From Malus domestica (Eukaryota > Streptophyta > Magnoliopsida > Rosales > Rosaceae): a stretch of 64,000 bases of DNA. The position numbers were made by a program, and so were the translations under genes. Of this stretch, positions 45,821 to 57,536 are shown one piece after another. The DNA lies in the NCBI RefSeq assembly GCF_042453785.1, contig NC_091675.1, positions 4,538,501 to 4,602,500 on the forward strand. The letters run 5' to 3'. Each line of letters begins with the position of its first letter. The first letter of the stretch is position 1. The notes beneath the pieces are model-generated. The model was given only the letters and a program-made list of their open reading frames with translations, was not told the DNA's origin and did no database searches.

Positions 45821-47456
45821 AATAACCAAAATATCGATATTATCGGCGAAATATCGCCGATAATATCGTTTTTTTAGATGACGATATTTTCACACTTATT
45901 TACTTAAATATCGTCAAAATATCACAATATTATCGATAATATCGCTTCTTCCTCTGCAGCTCTGGATCGCTCAAGCTCCAGCTCTTTGTCACCGACCCAT
46001 TCGCCGACTTCCCCTTCCTAAACTTCTTGCCGTTGTTTCCCACCAGGGTTTGCTGCTGCTGCTGCGGGTGCACTGATGACACGTAGGACGTGCTATAGAC
46101 GAGGAAGAGAGGGAGAGAGTTGAGAGAGTTGACGAGACGAGGAAAAGAGGGAGAGAGTTGACGAGGTGATGGTGGTGATGTTGTCGACGTCGGGGTGGCG
46201 ACGGTGCCTCGACATGGGTCTGGGTTCAAATGGAGAATGAGAGGTGAGTGGGATCTTTGAGAGAGATAAAAGTGAGCTGAGAGGGGGAGGCTCGGGAAAG
46301 GAGAAGAGGAAAAGAGATGGGGACTTGCCACGTGGCAAGTCGTGATAGGAGGATAAGAGTTAGGAAATCCCATCCGGATAGGGTAAGTGTTCAAATGACC
46401 AAATTGTAAAATTCGTTAACTTTGAGGGACAAATATCTGAAATTACAAATTATTTGAGGGTGGGGTTTTATAATAGGTGTTGGACAATTATTTGGCCACC
46501 TAAGTCAGTAAAAATTAGGTACTAACACCTTATCCCAGTATTATCCTGCTGACCATTTGTTTATTTTTTTTCTCTCTTAAAATATTGTGCTAACCACCAC
46601 TTCTCTTCTGGTCTTTATCTTTCTACCCCACATGTTTGTTTACCAATTTCCTCCTTTTTTTTCCTCTTATGACCCCATCTTTTTTGTGGTTTATTAACTC
46701 ATTTCTCTCCTTTTTTTTTATTCTTGTATGTATTTTTATTTTCTCTTTTAAGATTACACCGTATTTATCTTAAACTCTCACATTATTTATAAATATCGTA
46801 TTACTTTTTAAAAACAATGTAAATATTGTTTAATGCTTATTTTATGATAATTTAAATCCATCTAGGCTCCTACCTAGATCTCGCCTAGACACCTAGCTGC
46901 TAGTTCCCAATCCGCTGTTTGACTAGCGCCTAACATTTTTTAGGATCTAATCCTAGCCAATTTAAACTTCTTACATTGGCTTTGATATTATTGCTCATAA
47001 CAGCTTTGGTGGAGAGATTTTTTTCTAGTATGCAATGTATCTTACCATGCAATTATTGGGGCACCTAAGTCACTCATGTATCTTACCATGCAATGTATAA
47101 AGTGTAAAATATTGTACTAATTCATTATATATAAATGATTATGGTGTGTTTAAACTTCTTTCATTAATTACTACATATTTTCTACACTCACAATGTTTGC
47201 CAGCTCGCTATATAATCAACTTAAATCAGTTAAATCCATCATGCAATGCATTTCCTTCCAATTTTTTGTGATAAACTAATAGATAATTGACTAAATAAAC
47301 ATCATGCAAAGTTTCAATAAAATTTTCCAAGTTTCTCTTACAATTTCCGTGGTTTTTATTCAATTTTTATCAATATCAATAATATCCCGATATTTCCATC
47401 GAAATTTATGTGTTTTTGAATTACCGATATTTCCGATATCATCAATATTTTAGACC
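45821..47456. mobile_element. Mutator-like (Pack-type) element with DUF3511 gene piece, inside a SINE
   Basis: Flanked by a direct repeat TTAATCCTTACC (45809-45820 and 47457-47468); the true duplication may be the 9 to 12 bp within it, which fits Mutator-like insertion best. Ends are degenerate inverted repeats rich in ATATCG words: ACCAAAATATCGATATTATC on the left; reverse complement of the right end GGTCTAAAATATTGATGATA. The body has no transposase frame. It contains a DUF3511 gene fragment (45944-46104, minus) with GC-rich flanks to about 46380, and further right (46862-46945) a piece like the end of the CCTAGGCG-type element at 52415-52913. Confidence 0.7.
45944..46104 (-). pseudogene. 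Captured piece of a DUF3511-family gene
   Basis: On the minus strand the DNA encodes YSTSYVSSVHPQQQQQ, then KKFRKGKSANGSVTKSWSLS followed by DPELQRKKR. K(S/T)WS(L/F)xDPE(L/F)QRKKR is the defining start of the plant DUF3511 domain; the remaining half (VAGYKVY..GWW) is missing, the sequence passing straight into the ATATCG-rich end of the carrier element. Upstream on the same strand lies Ser/Pro-rich, GC-richer DNA to about 46394 that may be more of the donor gene or chance. Not functional. Confidence 0.8.
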
Positions 47457-47748
47457 TTAATCCTTACCTATGTGTGGGGGATACCCTGGATTCATCCAAA
47501 AAAAAGAAGGAAAACCTAGAAAGGAGAGTTCACCAGACAACCCTAAACTTAGTAGTATTGTTCTCTATCCTTAAACGATCCACCAGAGGCTTTGGAGTAG
47601 CGAGACCTGCACCCCACCTCCTCAACCAGGCCTCCTTTTCTCTTTCATATAACATCTGTAACTCTATGCAAGTATTCAACAATACTTCAATGAACGTCGC
47701 CGATTATGGGTGTATCATTATTTATCTCTGTGATAACATTACTACTAA

Positions 47749-47890
47749 TTTCTACCACAATAGCCTTTTACTATAGTGGTGGAGAGAAATGTTATCTTTG
47801 TACTGCGGCGTGAGTTCGAACCCCGTTAGCTCCTTAATCTAATATCTAATCTAACAAATCTACCATTTGACAAAAAATAAAAATAAAAAT
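47749..47890 (+). mobile_element. tRNA-related SINE, 142 bp
   Basis: Flanked by a perfect 13-bp direct repeat ACATTACTACTAA (47736-47748 and 47891-47903). It contains ATAGTGGTGGAGAGAAATGT, a B-box-like GAGTTCGAACCCC and a 3' end CTACCATTTGACAAAAAATA with an A-rich tail. The minus-strand copy at 28433-28560 is of the same family. Confidence 0.85.
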
Positions 47891-47903
47891 ACATTACTAC
47901 TAA

Positions 47904-50246
47904 ACCCAAAACCCCTTGGTATTCACATCCTAAAGCCCCCTACAAACCACTAATGTTAACCTTACCAATCTATGCGTTAGCAATGCTTACTTGCACACAA
48001 ATCATAATTTAACAAGTATGCATAAGGTTTTCTTTGTTAATTTCATTGCTTTGATTTTTGATTTTTGATTTTTTTTCATATTGAGACTGAGCTATGATTT
48101 TCAAATAAGATTGAATAACTCATTATAAAGAAATTTTCGTCGATCACCCTAGAAGTAAACTTTTCAGTATGAGGGTCATACTACCAAATAGTGTCACTTA
48201 TTAATAATATAACATGGGTATCTGCTTGTTAATATTATACATGCATTAAACTCATAACATATCACTCAAGTTATTAATTTTTATTATAATACATGAAAGT
48301 TAACAACATGTGGCGCGTTGTGGCGTATCAATACAATGTGCTTATACAGTGAACAAAAAAACAGTGTGCTTACAGTTGAAGTTTATGTTTAGGCAGATTT
48401 TTTACTTTTGAGTGGAGTTATACCTAAATCTTATTTTGAGCCAGTAATATTGTGCTTTCCTGCCGATATTTGGTACGAATCGTGAAATTTTGGGCCTTGA
48501 ATTCTTCTAATTACCTAATAATTTTTCTCAAGTATTTAGGAAACTTGCCACGTTATAACATACAAACAAGACTTGTCGCATGCAAAGGCGGATGTACACT
48601 GGGACCTAGGTGGTCCTAAGACCATCCCGAGTTTAGAAAATATACATGTTAAGGTCTTTCGAGGATCCTCTGAATGTTTTGTATGGGTCCTTTTGTACCT
48701 AACAAGTGTTTGATGTAATACTTGCTAGGACTACACTCGACATGTTGTGTAAACAATGCTCGATAAATTTTCTCGATATCGCTTATCAAATGTTTGACAA
48801 AGTACCTAAGTGAATAAACTGAAACTTTTTTTACGTGCTTTGCGCTCCGTTTCTATCTAAAAAAACTCTTGGACCGCCCAAGAGCCACTGATCGCATGAT
48901 CTTTTCAAAGTCAAACTTTGGTGCGCATGCTAATTACAAATGTGACTGCCGCTTGCAATAATGTAAGCTGTTTTTTCAGAAACACACAATACATGAACGA
49001 GTACCGACAAACAATGGGCGCCAGTAAATTGGCCTTTTTATATTTATTTACTTATTTTGGATATTTAATTCTTATTTAAAAAAAAAACCTTAATTTTCAA
49101 ATTTTGATGTAAAATAAATTCATTAAAAAGGTCATTAACATCTTTATGGGGGATGGGGGTTTGTTTCCTTCATTTTTTTTTTCAAATATCCGAACGGACT
49201 ATAATACTTATATGTATTAATCCTATACTGTAGGTTATAGACTTGGCTACAATTAGTACTTCTAAGTATTATAGTCAATTCGGATATAATTACGTGATGT
49301 GCTAATTCATGTGTATAATATGATAATGATAAAATATAGACCATAAGTGCCCACAAATTGAAAAATATGTTGGCTGGCCGGGCTATGTATTGCCTTTATG
49401 TTGAATATTTCATGGATAGATATTATCCAGTATAATAAAAGGTGAGTTTTTACTTTTTAGGGTGTAAGTCGTATAATCACGTAATGTAAGAGAGAACCAG
49501 TCCATACTGTGACAGAGTCAAATATTTGCACGGCATTGCTGCTGAGAACACTACTAGAATTGAATTTGACTGAATTAGTTTTTTATTAAGTTTTTTTATC
49601 ATTTACACACAGAATTGCCATGAAAGAATAATAAAACTTATTTTGCAAGAAATGAGGGTGTGGTTGGTTTTGAACTTGACCACTGAGCTACAATCTCCTG
49701 ATTTTATTTATTTTTATTTAATTAATTAAATAAATAAAACTTGTTCATAGAGGGAAAAAGAATGTTTAAAAATTATATATTCACCAAGCACAAACGTAAG
49801 ATTAAAAATAAATAATTAAGAAATCAAATGTGGAAAAAGTAATAAACTTGAACCTTCTTTTTCAATTTTTTGGCCTACTTTATCTTTTGTCAACAAATTG
49901 AACTCACCCCCACCAGCTCTTTGTTCTTATCTATAAATTTCTTTATTTTGAATTTTATTTAATTCCCCAATCTCGTGGGTTTTGAAAAGTCGAAACCCAC
50001 CACCTTCTACTTGTTCATATGCTGCTCATGTTTGAACGACGTTATTTCTAGCTCACCCCTCTACAAAACCATTCTATATAAAATCCATATTTCCTCACAT
50101 CACACCCTCCTTCTCCTCCTCCCCCTCCTCCGTTTTCTCATATTTTTCTCCATAAACCTCATAAACCCGATTTTCGCAGTGGAAAATTTCGGGTCCTCCA
50201 ACGTATAACCTACAGTAGTTTTGGTGTCACGTAATCTGTGCACAGC
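47904..50246. other. Gene-free spacer
   Basis: AT-rich. A stretch at about 48585-48900 (GCGGATGTACACTGGGACCTAG and CTTGGACCGCCCAAGAGCC) has the look of an old mobile-element remnant, but I could not place its ends. The last 300 bases are the promoter and CT-rich leader (50100-50150) of the gene at 50247. No RNA genes seen. Confidence 0.45.
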
Positions 50247-50771
50247 ATGAGGAAGACAAAGGTGAATAACCAGAACATGTTCATGAAAATCATCACGGTG
50301 CCCATCAGAGCTCTGGGCAAGGCCAAGAACTGTTACGTCGGTAGCATCACGGACGTGGGCGGCAGATTGACCTACGGCGGTACCCCTGGAGGATTTAGTG
50401 GTACTTGCGGTCGAGGCCTGCCCAAGAGCTACAGCGTTAAGACAACTTCTTCTAGGTCAAGGGAAGATGACGATTATTCAGAGCTTATTAGGGCTGCGTC
50501 AGCAAGGAACTACGAGGAAAGGATGGACGTGAACATGATCATGCAAGAGCACATGAAGCGATCGGCTACAACCACGACTATGCGATCAGATATGGGATCG
50601 AAAATCGGATCGTATAATCGGGCAGTTTTGCCAAAGTGCACCGTGGCCATGGGGAGGATTGATGAGGATGCGCCTGAGGATTTTGATGAAGGTGCTGCTG
50701 ATGTCAAGGGTGAATTGCACCCTAGAAGCAGAAGCTATGCTGTTAGAAAGAAAAGTGCTTTTGCGTTTTGA
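50247..50771 (+). CDS. Plant-specific small protein of unknown function
   Basis: Single exon, 174 residues, starting MRKTKVNNQNMFMKII. Conserved-looking parts: a basic N-terminus with RALGKAKNCYVGSITDVGG, a Gly-rich stretch, DDDYSELIRAASARNYEERM in the middle, then VAMGRIDEDAPEDFDEG and a C-terminal RSRSYAVRK. The pattern ELIRAAS..(M)GRIDED..RSRSYAV is one I know from a family of uncharacterised plant proteins whose N-terminus often carries a RDFYVxS-like motif; here YVGS stands in its place. No signal peptide or membrane segment. The start was taken at the first ATG; the nine bases before it are in frame but lack an ATG. Confidence 0.8.
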   Translation: MRKTKVNNQNMFMKIITVPIRALGKAKNCYVGSITDVGGRLTYGGTPGGFSGTCGRGLPKSYSVKTTSSRSREDDDYSELIRAASARNYEERMDVNMIMQEHMKRSATTTTMRSDMGSKIGSYNRAVLPKCTVAMGRIDEDAPEDFDEGAADVKGELHPRSRSYAVRKKSAFAF

Positions 50772-53106
50772 TTGTTGATCGAGCGCATCCAATTAGGCGT
50801 CAGTCGAATTCAAGACCTGCTGATATTTAGTTGTACAGTGAAGCCAACAAATTACAAGAGGACCGACAATTCTTTTGTGGTTTTGATTCAATTTAGAAGC
50901 GCTGTCATCATTGAAGCGGTTTTGTTTTGTATATATGCATTTTCCTTTCCTTTTCGTTCATATGAGATTTGAACTCGCGAATTTCTCTTTCAATAGAAGT
51001 AAGGATATATACGTAAGACCTTTTTGAGGATTGTTAAATATGCTTTGCTGCAAATACAAGCAAAATTATGAGAAAAGGAAAACTAGGGTTATTGCTTGAT
51101 TAGGTGTCTTATTTGTTCTGGTTGCAAGGGAAAAAAAATAAGTAGTATTACATTTTGTCCTTTCAGATTTACGTCCAATTTCAAATTCATACAATGTAAT
51201 TAAAAAAAAAAGAAGACCAATTTAAAAGTTGACTTTCTATTACATGCAGCACGAACACTATATTGTTTTATTTTTATTTTTATTTTTATTTTTTATCGTA
51301 GGTAAGTAACAAAATTACTTACATTTTTAGTACTTTAAAATTTGAAAGAGATGATGTAAGTAATTTTCTGTACCGTAAAATTCAATCAAGATATACAGTT
51401 AGTTATTATGGAGGATTATTATAATATACGTGATTGAAAAATTTACATTTTAACAATAATGTAACAGAGCAACAGTTACACCAAATACATGATAATATAG
51501 ACATACAATTATTATATCCAAATTTCAAATTATCAAATACACGCATATAGTTTAATATCTTAATAAATATAGTATTATGTTTTTACTCATGTATTTGATA
51601 ATAGTTCCGAACTTTCGCGTTCCCCGTATCACGACGAAGAAATTGAAGCCAATGACAATTGATACTTTCACAAAGTCATGCATATCATTTAAAGCTTTTG
51701 ATAAAACCGAAATTTTATTTAATGCTCTGGAGCTTTCTTGTGATGTCCACTTCATTTAAATCGTCACGTAGATTCACAAAATATCTGTGGGCTTTTGGCC
51801 CACCAGAATATATTGTTATGAGCATTACATCGCAGTTTTTTTGGACTTAGCTCCAGTTTTGGGCTCATAGCTTTTGAGGTGGCAATTCGGTTTGCTGGTC
51901 GGCTTTATCTCTTCTCGAATTCCACACAAATACGATTACGGTTAATTTATGGTTGTTAATTAGGTTAATCTGAACTTAACATATGATTAATTGGATTACT
52001 TGTCACAAATAAAATAAAGTACATGTCCACATCAACTAAAAGAGTTAAACTTGTCATTTGAAAAAAGAGTTAAACTTGTCGATTTAACGTGAATTTAAAT
52101 GAATAATCTCTATATTATTGTAATTTTATCAAATCTCTTGATATGCGTAGTCATATAATTTTCAATTTTAATTTTTCATTTCGTTTGGGAAAATATGAAA
52201 GTTAAAAGCTGAAAATAAAAGATAGAGTACTTATCATACGAATCTGTTTCAGTGTTCTTTTTATTATTTTTAAAAAAATTAAAAATAGTTCTCAAACAAA
52301 GTTAGAAGTTATAAAGAGTTATTTCACGTAACCGAGACATGTTCACGTCCATAATGACAAGTACCATCGCTAACAACCTAATTCTTGTTATTTCGTATTC
52401 GTGTCGATTTTTAGCACTGTTCTAAAAAACGGCCTAGGCAGTGGTGAGCTGATATGTTTTCTTGCAAATCGGTTGGAAAAATCGGATCGGCTCTAGGTGG
52501 CTGCCTAGGCGGGGTAGGCGGCTAGGCGGTGGTAGGCGGGGCTAGGTGAGGCTAGACGGTTATTATTTTTTTTAATGAAATTAAAAAATAAAATAAAAAA
52601 TCCTATCTAAGTTTAAGTGGTTTAAAATTGTGAACTTGTTGTACATTTATCATCATACAATACTCCTCACTATGGTTATATGACATATATGCTTAATGTG
52701 TTTTTAAATTTTGGACTTGTTGGATACTCTTTTGGCATTTTATCATTTTTTTATTATCTTATCCATGGATTTTATACAAATATAATTTTTTGTAAGTGTT
52801 AATATGCACTTATTTACAAGATATACAAGAAAATTACCTAAATCCGCCTAGGCCACCTAGGATCTATGCTACAGCTCGCCGCCCGACTAGCGCCTAGTGT
52901 TTTTTAAAACCTTGATTTTTAGTCAGATTTGTCCTTGGGTCCAAAATCACCCTTGCCTCAATTTACTAAAACGCCCTTACATTTATCCCTTCCATTTGCC
53001 ACGAAATCATCGTTCCCGTACCGCCACATAACCGCCCCACCGCCGAGCCACACTACTCTAACTCACAGTTTCCCTTGCTACCGTCGTTCGGAGTCCAGAT
53101 TTTACC
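50772..53106. other. Spacer with one inverted-repeat element; FKBP gene promoter at its end
   Basis: AT-rich. The element at 52415-52913 is the only clear structure. 52914-53106 is the short promoter and leader of the FKBP gene. No coding signal elsewhere. Confidence 0.5.
52415..52913. mobile_element. Inverted-repeat element with CCTAGGC-rich ends, 499 bp
   Basis: A 9-bp direct repeat GATTTTTAG flanks it (52406-52414, 52914-52922). Ends: CACTGTTCTAAAAAACGGCC on the left, and on the right the reverse complement of AAGGTTTTAAAAAACACTAG. Both ends are followed inward by CTAGGC(G) repeats (TAGGCGGGGTAGGCGGCTAG on the left). The 9-bp target size suggests a Mutator-like source. A fragment of the same family lies at about 46862-46945. 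Confidence 0.75.
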
Positions 53107-56100
53107 ATGGAGGTTGAGAAAGGCACAAACCTGTCGGACATCGAGAACGACCTCGACGAGGAACCCGGCGAGGTGATCGAATCGGCACCGCCTCTCGAAG
53201 TCGGCGAAGAGAGAGAGCTCGGTAGCTCCGGCATCAAGAAGAAGCTCCTCAAGCGCGGCCATGGCTACGAAGCCCCTGAGTTCGGCGACGAAGCCACTGG
53301 TAAGTGTTTCTCCAGAAAACCCTTTTGCTAAAAGCACTTGTGATAAAAGCATGTTGGAATTTGATAAAACCCATACCTGCTGCTTGTACAATCGAGAAGC
53401 ATTGCATTTTCTGCTGAGGGCTTGTTTGGTAATCCTTTTGTAGGAAGCATGTTGAAATTTTCGTGAAAAATTCAAGTGCTTCCTGAATCCTGAAGAACCA
53501 GTTGGAGGCGCTTCTTAAGTTTTTTCTGGCTAGTCAGAAGCACAATTTGTTACCAAAAAGCACCTTTGACCATTCAAGAAGCAGTGCCAAACAGGCTCTA
53601 AACATTGTTAGACGTGCTTTTGATCATCTAAAATTGCTTTGACCATTCAAGACGCCCTTAGACATTTCTTATCTCAATTAATAATATTTTAGAGAAAACT
53701 GATTGTGGAAATTTGGATTTAGTGCACTATGTTGGGACTTTGCTTGATGGGACGAAGATCGAGTCCACTAGAGATGGAGACGATCCTCTCACTATTAAGC
53801 TCGGTGAGGGCCGAGTGGTGAAGGGTTTGGATTATGCAGTCGTGACTATGAAAAAGGGAGAGATTGCATTATTCACATTACCTGCTGAGTTGGGCTATGA
53901 CAATGCTGCTGTTCGATATGAAGTTGAGCTCGTTTCATGGATTAGGGTGGTGGATTTGAGCAGAGATGGTGGGATTGTTAAGAAGATTGTGGAGAAAGGA
54001 GAGAGGAACGAGCTGCCTGGTGATCTGGATGAAGTTATTGGTACTCTGATTCCTCATCATGTAAGCATGTAATTACTGTAAACCTCAATTTTAATGTTTT
54101 TATTGGAACTTTTGTTGCTAATGCAGTCAAGTATCGTGCGGCGTTGGCTGATGGCACTGTTGTTGCAGAAACGCCAGAAGAAGGAATTGAATTCTATGTG
54201 AAAGATGGTAATTTTTGTGTGGTTTCAATGTGGAAAGCAACTATGTTTGAGATGTGCCGAATTGTGATAATTGAATAACTCTGTTATCTGCGTGTGTTTC
54301 AGGTCATTTTTGTCCAGCATTGCCAAAAGCGATCAAGACAATGAAAAGGGGAGAGAAGGCCAAATTAATTGTTCAGCCTCGGTGTATGTCTTTGTATTCT
54401 TGTTATCACACTGCTATTTTAGAGAAGAAAAAATTGAACCTTTTAACCATGAAATATTTTAAATAATTGTAGATGCCTTTCGAGAGGAGGGGAGGGATGC
54501 GAACGAGGGGTTTAATTCTATCCCTCCAAGTTCTGTGCTCAATATTGACACAGAGTTGGTGTCTTTCAAGCCTGTTATTGACGTTACAGGTGATGCCAAG
54601 GTACTAAAGAAGATCTTGAAAGAAGGGGAAGGCGCATGGACTGCTAATGAAGGTGCAAGTGTTACTGGTAAGTTTATTGAGATGCCCACTTTTATAGCAA
54701 TATTACTAGAATCATGACATAAGTGTATAGCTAGGCTTGTAATTCCTTGCATTTGAAACATATAATTAACCTATGACAATCACAGTTAACTTAAAACTGC
54801 TATACAATGTCCAACTGTTGCAGTTAGCTATATAGCTAGGCTTGAAGACGGCACTGTCTTTGACAAAAAGGGAGTAGATGGAGAGCAGCCTTTGGAGTTT
54901 ATCATAGATGAAGGTCAGTTACTCCATTGCATCTCTTTTTTCTGTTATTTGCATCTTTTTGCCTGATAATCACAAGAAGAAAGCTCAAAAGTAGTTGTGG
55001 CTAATATCTGCATCTTACTATCTGTAGAACAAGTGATTGCTGGTTTAGACCGAGCAGTTGCAACAATGAAAAAGGGAGAGCTGGCAATACTGACTATACA
55101 TCCTGATTTTGGATTTGGAAGCGTTGAAGTAAGGCGGGACCTGGCTGTTGTACCACCATGTTCGAATGTCTTCTTTGAAGTTGAAATGTTAGATTTTATC
55201 AGGGTAATGACCATTTTGATGAACTTGTGGAATTTGCAATGATAATTTTCTAAGATATTCATATTTCCTAAACTTCCTACAGACATACTTTGGTAATTTG
55301 GTGTCCTTACTCATCATATATACAGCATAAGCTAGAAGGCACATATTTTCTTAATTTCTCTCGCAACCATTGCTTTCTCAATTATTACTCTCTAATTTTC
55401 TTTAATGAAAAGGAAAAAGCACCATGGGAAATGAGTAATCAAGAGAGACTTGAGGCAGCAGGAAAGAAGAAAGAGGAAGGCAACCTTCTCTTTAAAAAGG
55501 GAAAGCTTCAACAAGCAGGGAAAAAATATGATAAGGTAACGGAATGCGAATTTTTATTCCCAAACTAACCATAGTTTGGTTCAATTTAAACTAAATTCAT
55601 ATTTATTTGCTGCTTTCCTCCTCTCAGGCTGCTGATTATGTTAGTGAAGATGGAAACTTTGGGGATGATGAGTCGAAGCTAGCTAGAACACTGCGAATGT
55701 TATGTTGGTTGAACGGTGCAGCATGTAGCCTAAAACTAAATGACTTTCAGGAAGCGATCAAGCTATGTTCAAAGGTAAGCTGTACACAGAAAGAAAAACA
55801 TGATGACAAAGTCTCAGCTTCTTCTAGCAAGAATAACGTTCTACACGTCTCTCAATGTTCAGAGATAACGTTGAGGCAAATCTCATCATATTTTCTGAAT
55901 TCGATCTTGTACAGGTACTAGATATCGAGTTCCACAATGTAAAAGCCTTGTACAGACGGGCACAAGCGTATATGGAAATTGCAGATTTGGTCTTGGCTGA
56001 ATTAGACATCAAGAAAGCTCTTGAGGTTGATCCTCATAACAGGTAACTGAAAAACTGATCTTTGCAATCCCGTATTCCCGATGTACATTTGTTTAAAGCG

Positions 56101-56394
56101 ACACGTACTCCGTGGAGCATTATACGATTAGTATTCTTTTTCAATTTTCCAGGGAGGTCAAGCTGATTGAGAAGAACTTGAAACGACTTCAAGTTGAAAG
56201 CGACAAGAGGGATGCTAAGCTCTACACAAACATCTTTGGACGAGCTACAAAGGTGAATATTGTTTTTTATGTTTCATCAGCTCTGAGTAATTTCAGTGAC
56301 AATATTGTAACTGAAATTGGCCATCAAGGTCCATCTTAACCGAGATTCTTTACTGTAACGGCAGAAATTGAAAGTCGAGGACGAGAAAAGATGA
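53107..56394 (+). CDS. Multi-domain FKBP peptidyl-prolyl isomerase, ROF1/FKBP62-like
   Basis: Twelve exons: 53107-53299, 53723-54040, 54127-54207, 54303-54383, 54473-54667, 54824-54913, 55028-55203, 55413-55535, 55628-55774, 55915-56042, 56153-56252, 56365-56394; 553 residues, frame kept. Order: acidic N-terminus; FKBP domains 1 (about 45-145), 2 (about 165-265) and 3 (about 280-395); linker EKAPWEMSNQERLEAAGKKK; three TPR motifs (about 405-525) ending VKALYRRAQAYMEIADLVLA and DPHNREVKLIEKNLKRL. ROF1/ROF2 proteins bind HSP90 through the TPR and modulate heat-stress transcription. Domain 1 is degenerate: FD of the active site is IE (GTKIEST), the usual Trp is Leu (VVKGLDYAV), and the loop after GY is shortened (LGYDNAAVRYEVEL). 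It is probably not catalytic. PAS1 was considered but the linker and TPR match ROF. Confidence 0.93.
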
Positions 56395-57536
56395 GGCTGT
56401 GGCGCTGTAAATGGTTGCTGATACACCGGTTTCTTCCTCGCCTGAAAATGAAGTGGTTGATTCTTGTAAAAATGTCTGATCATGATTCATGATTCATGAT
56501 TTGTGTATGCGTAGAGTAGTGAGAGAGACAGTCGATGAAGGTACGGGTTATATAAACTACATCAATGTATAACTACTATGATACACGGGAGAACCGGATT
56601 TGAACTTAGATACAACGAACTCGCTTAAACCCCAATTTGGTCCGTTCTTCAATTTGAAGTATTTTTGTCAAAACATGGTTCAAACTTATATTTTTTGTTG
56701 AGAAAAATATAGTTCAAACTTGAGTTAACTAATAAAACTGGAGACGCTTACCTATAATGTCTTATAAATAATAGAAGGATGTTGCTATCTATATAGTACT
56801 TTTTATTTTTTGCACTCTTGTTAATTTATGTCATTTGATATTTTCTAATTCACCCAATTCGACGACTGAAAATTGAGAGGAGTGCGAAAAGTAAAAGATA
56901 CGTAAATATTTATAACAAAATATAGCGGCCATGTTTCCTTTTGTTTCCGAATTTCTGCTTCTGCGATTGATCAAGAAGTCCTCAATTCCAAATTGTCGTT
57001 TGTTTTGTAGAGAGAGAAATTCAAGTGTGAATAGCGGCGGAGGAGAGGGGCCACGCGGGGAGGGAGGAAGTTGGTGGAGGGGTAGGAGCGTAGGTGGAGT
57101 TGAAGATGCGGTCGAGGAGGGTTTGGCAAATGAGGCGAGGAGGGAGAGGGGGAGTAGGAAACAAGTGGAGGGAATGCGATTTCACGTGTCGAAGAATCTA
57201 CTCTATTTTTCTCACCGACTTTCAGGATATATAATTTACAAGTTTTATGCCTGCATACTTCCTAAAATACAAGAGTTAATTTTTCTTGTTTGTGATCAAT
57301 TAACTAATTTGTTGTGGCTTCAATTACTACCAAAAGCCACGGGCCTTCCATTTCTCACTTGTCGTCGTCTTATCCCAAACTCATGCGCTCTAGGCCGCTG
57401 TATTCTCCGAGCCACCGTAACACCGCACGTTCAAAGCACGACACTTCATATATATAGTGTATATATATGCACACACAGAGAGAGTATATACACACACACA
57501 CACACACACACACAGAACTAGGATTAGTACCAGTTA
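56395..57536. other. Spacer between FKBP and carboxypeptidase-like genes
   Basis: The first 200 bases are the FKBP gene 3' end. The middle holds a purine-rich stretch (57040-57170, GGAGGAG-type) with no recognised protein. The last 100 bases are leader for the next gene, with a dinucleotide run at 57490-57514. Confidence 0.5.
57490..57514. repeat. AC microsatellite
   Basis: About 25 bp of CA dinucleotides in the leader of the carboxypeptidase-like gene, preceded by TATATA/CACACA mixtures from 57449 on. Confidence 0.9.

Larger units (their letters stand above)
45715..47503 (+). mobile_element. tRNA-related SINE, interrupted by a 1.6-kb insertion
   Basis: The left part (45715-45820) has GGTTAAGCAAGG, a B-box-like GAGTTCGAGCC and ACCCGGCTTGAGGGATTAAT; the right part (47469-47503) has TATGTGTGGGGGATACCCTG and an A tail. 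A perfect 14-bp direct repeat AAGAAGGAAAACCT flanks the whole (45701-45714 and 47504-47517), which proves that both parts belong to one insertion. Without the internal element the SINE is about 140 bp. Confidence 0.85.

Noticed and set aside
53107-56394. PASTICCINO1 (PAS1/FKBP72) as identity of the FKBP gene.
   Set aside because: The W-x-M..EK-x-EAAGKKKEEGN linker, domain spacing and the total length of 553 fit the ROF1/ROF2 group better.
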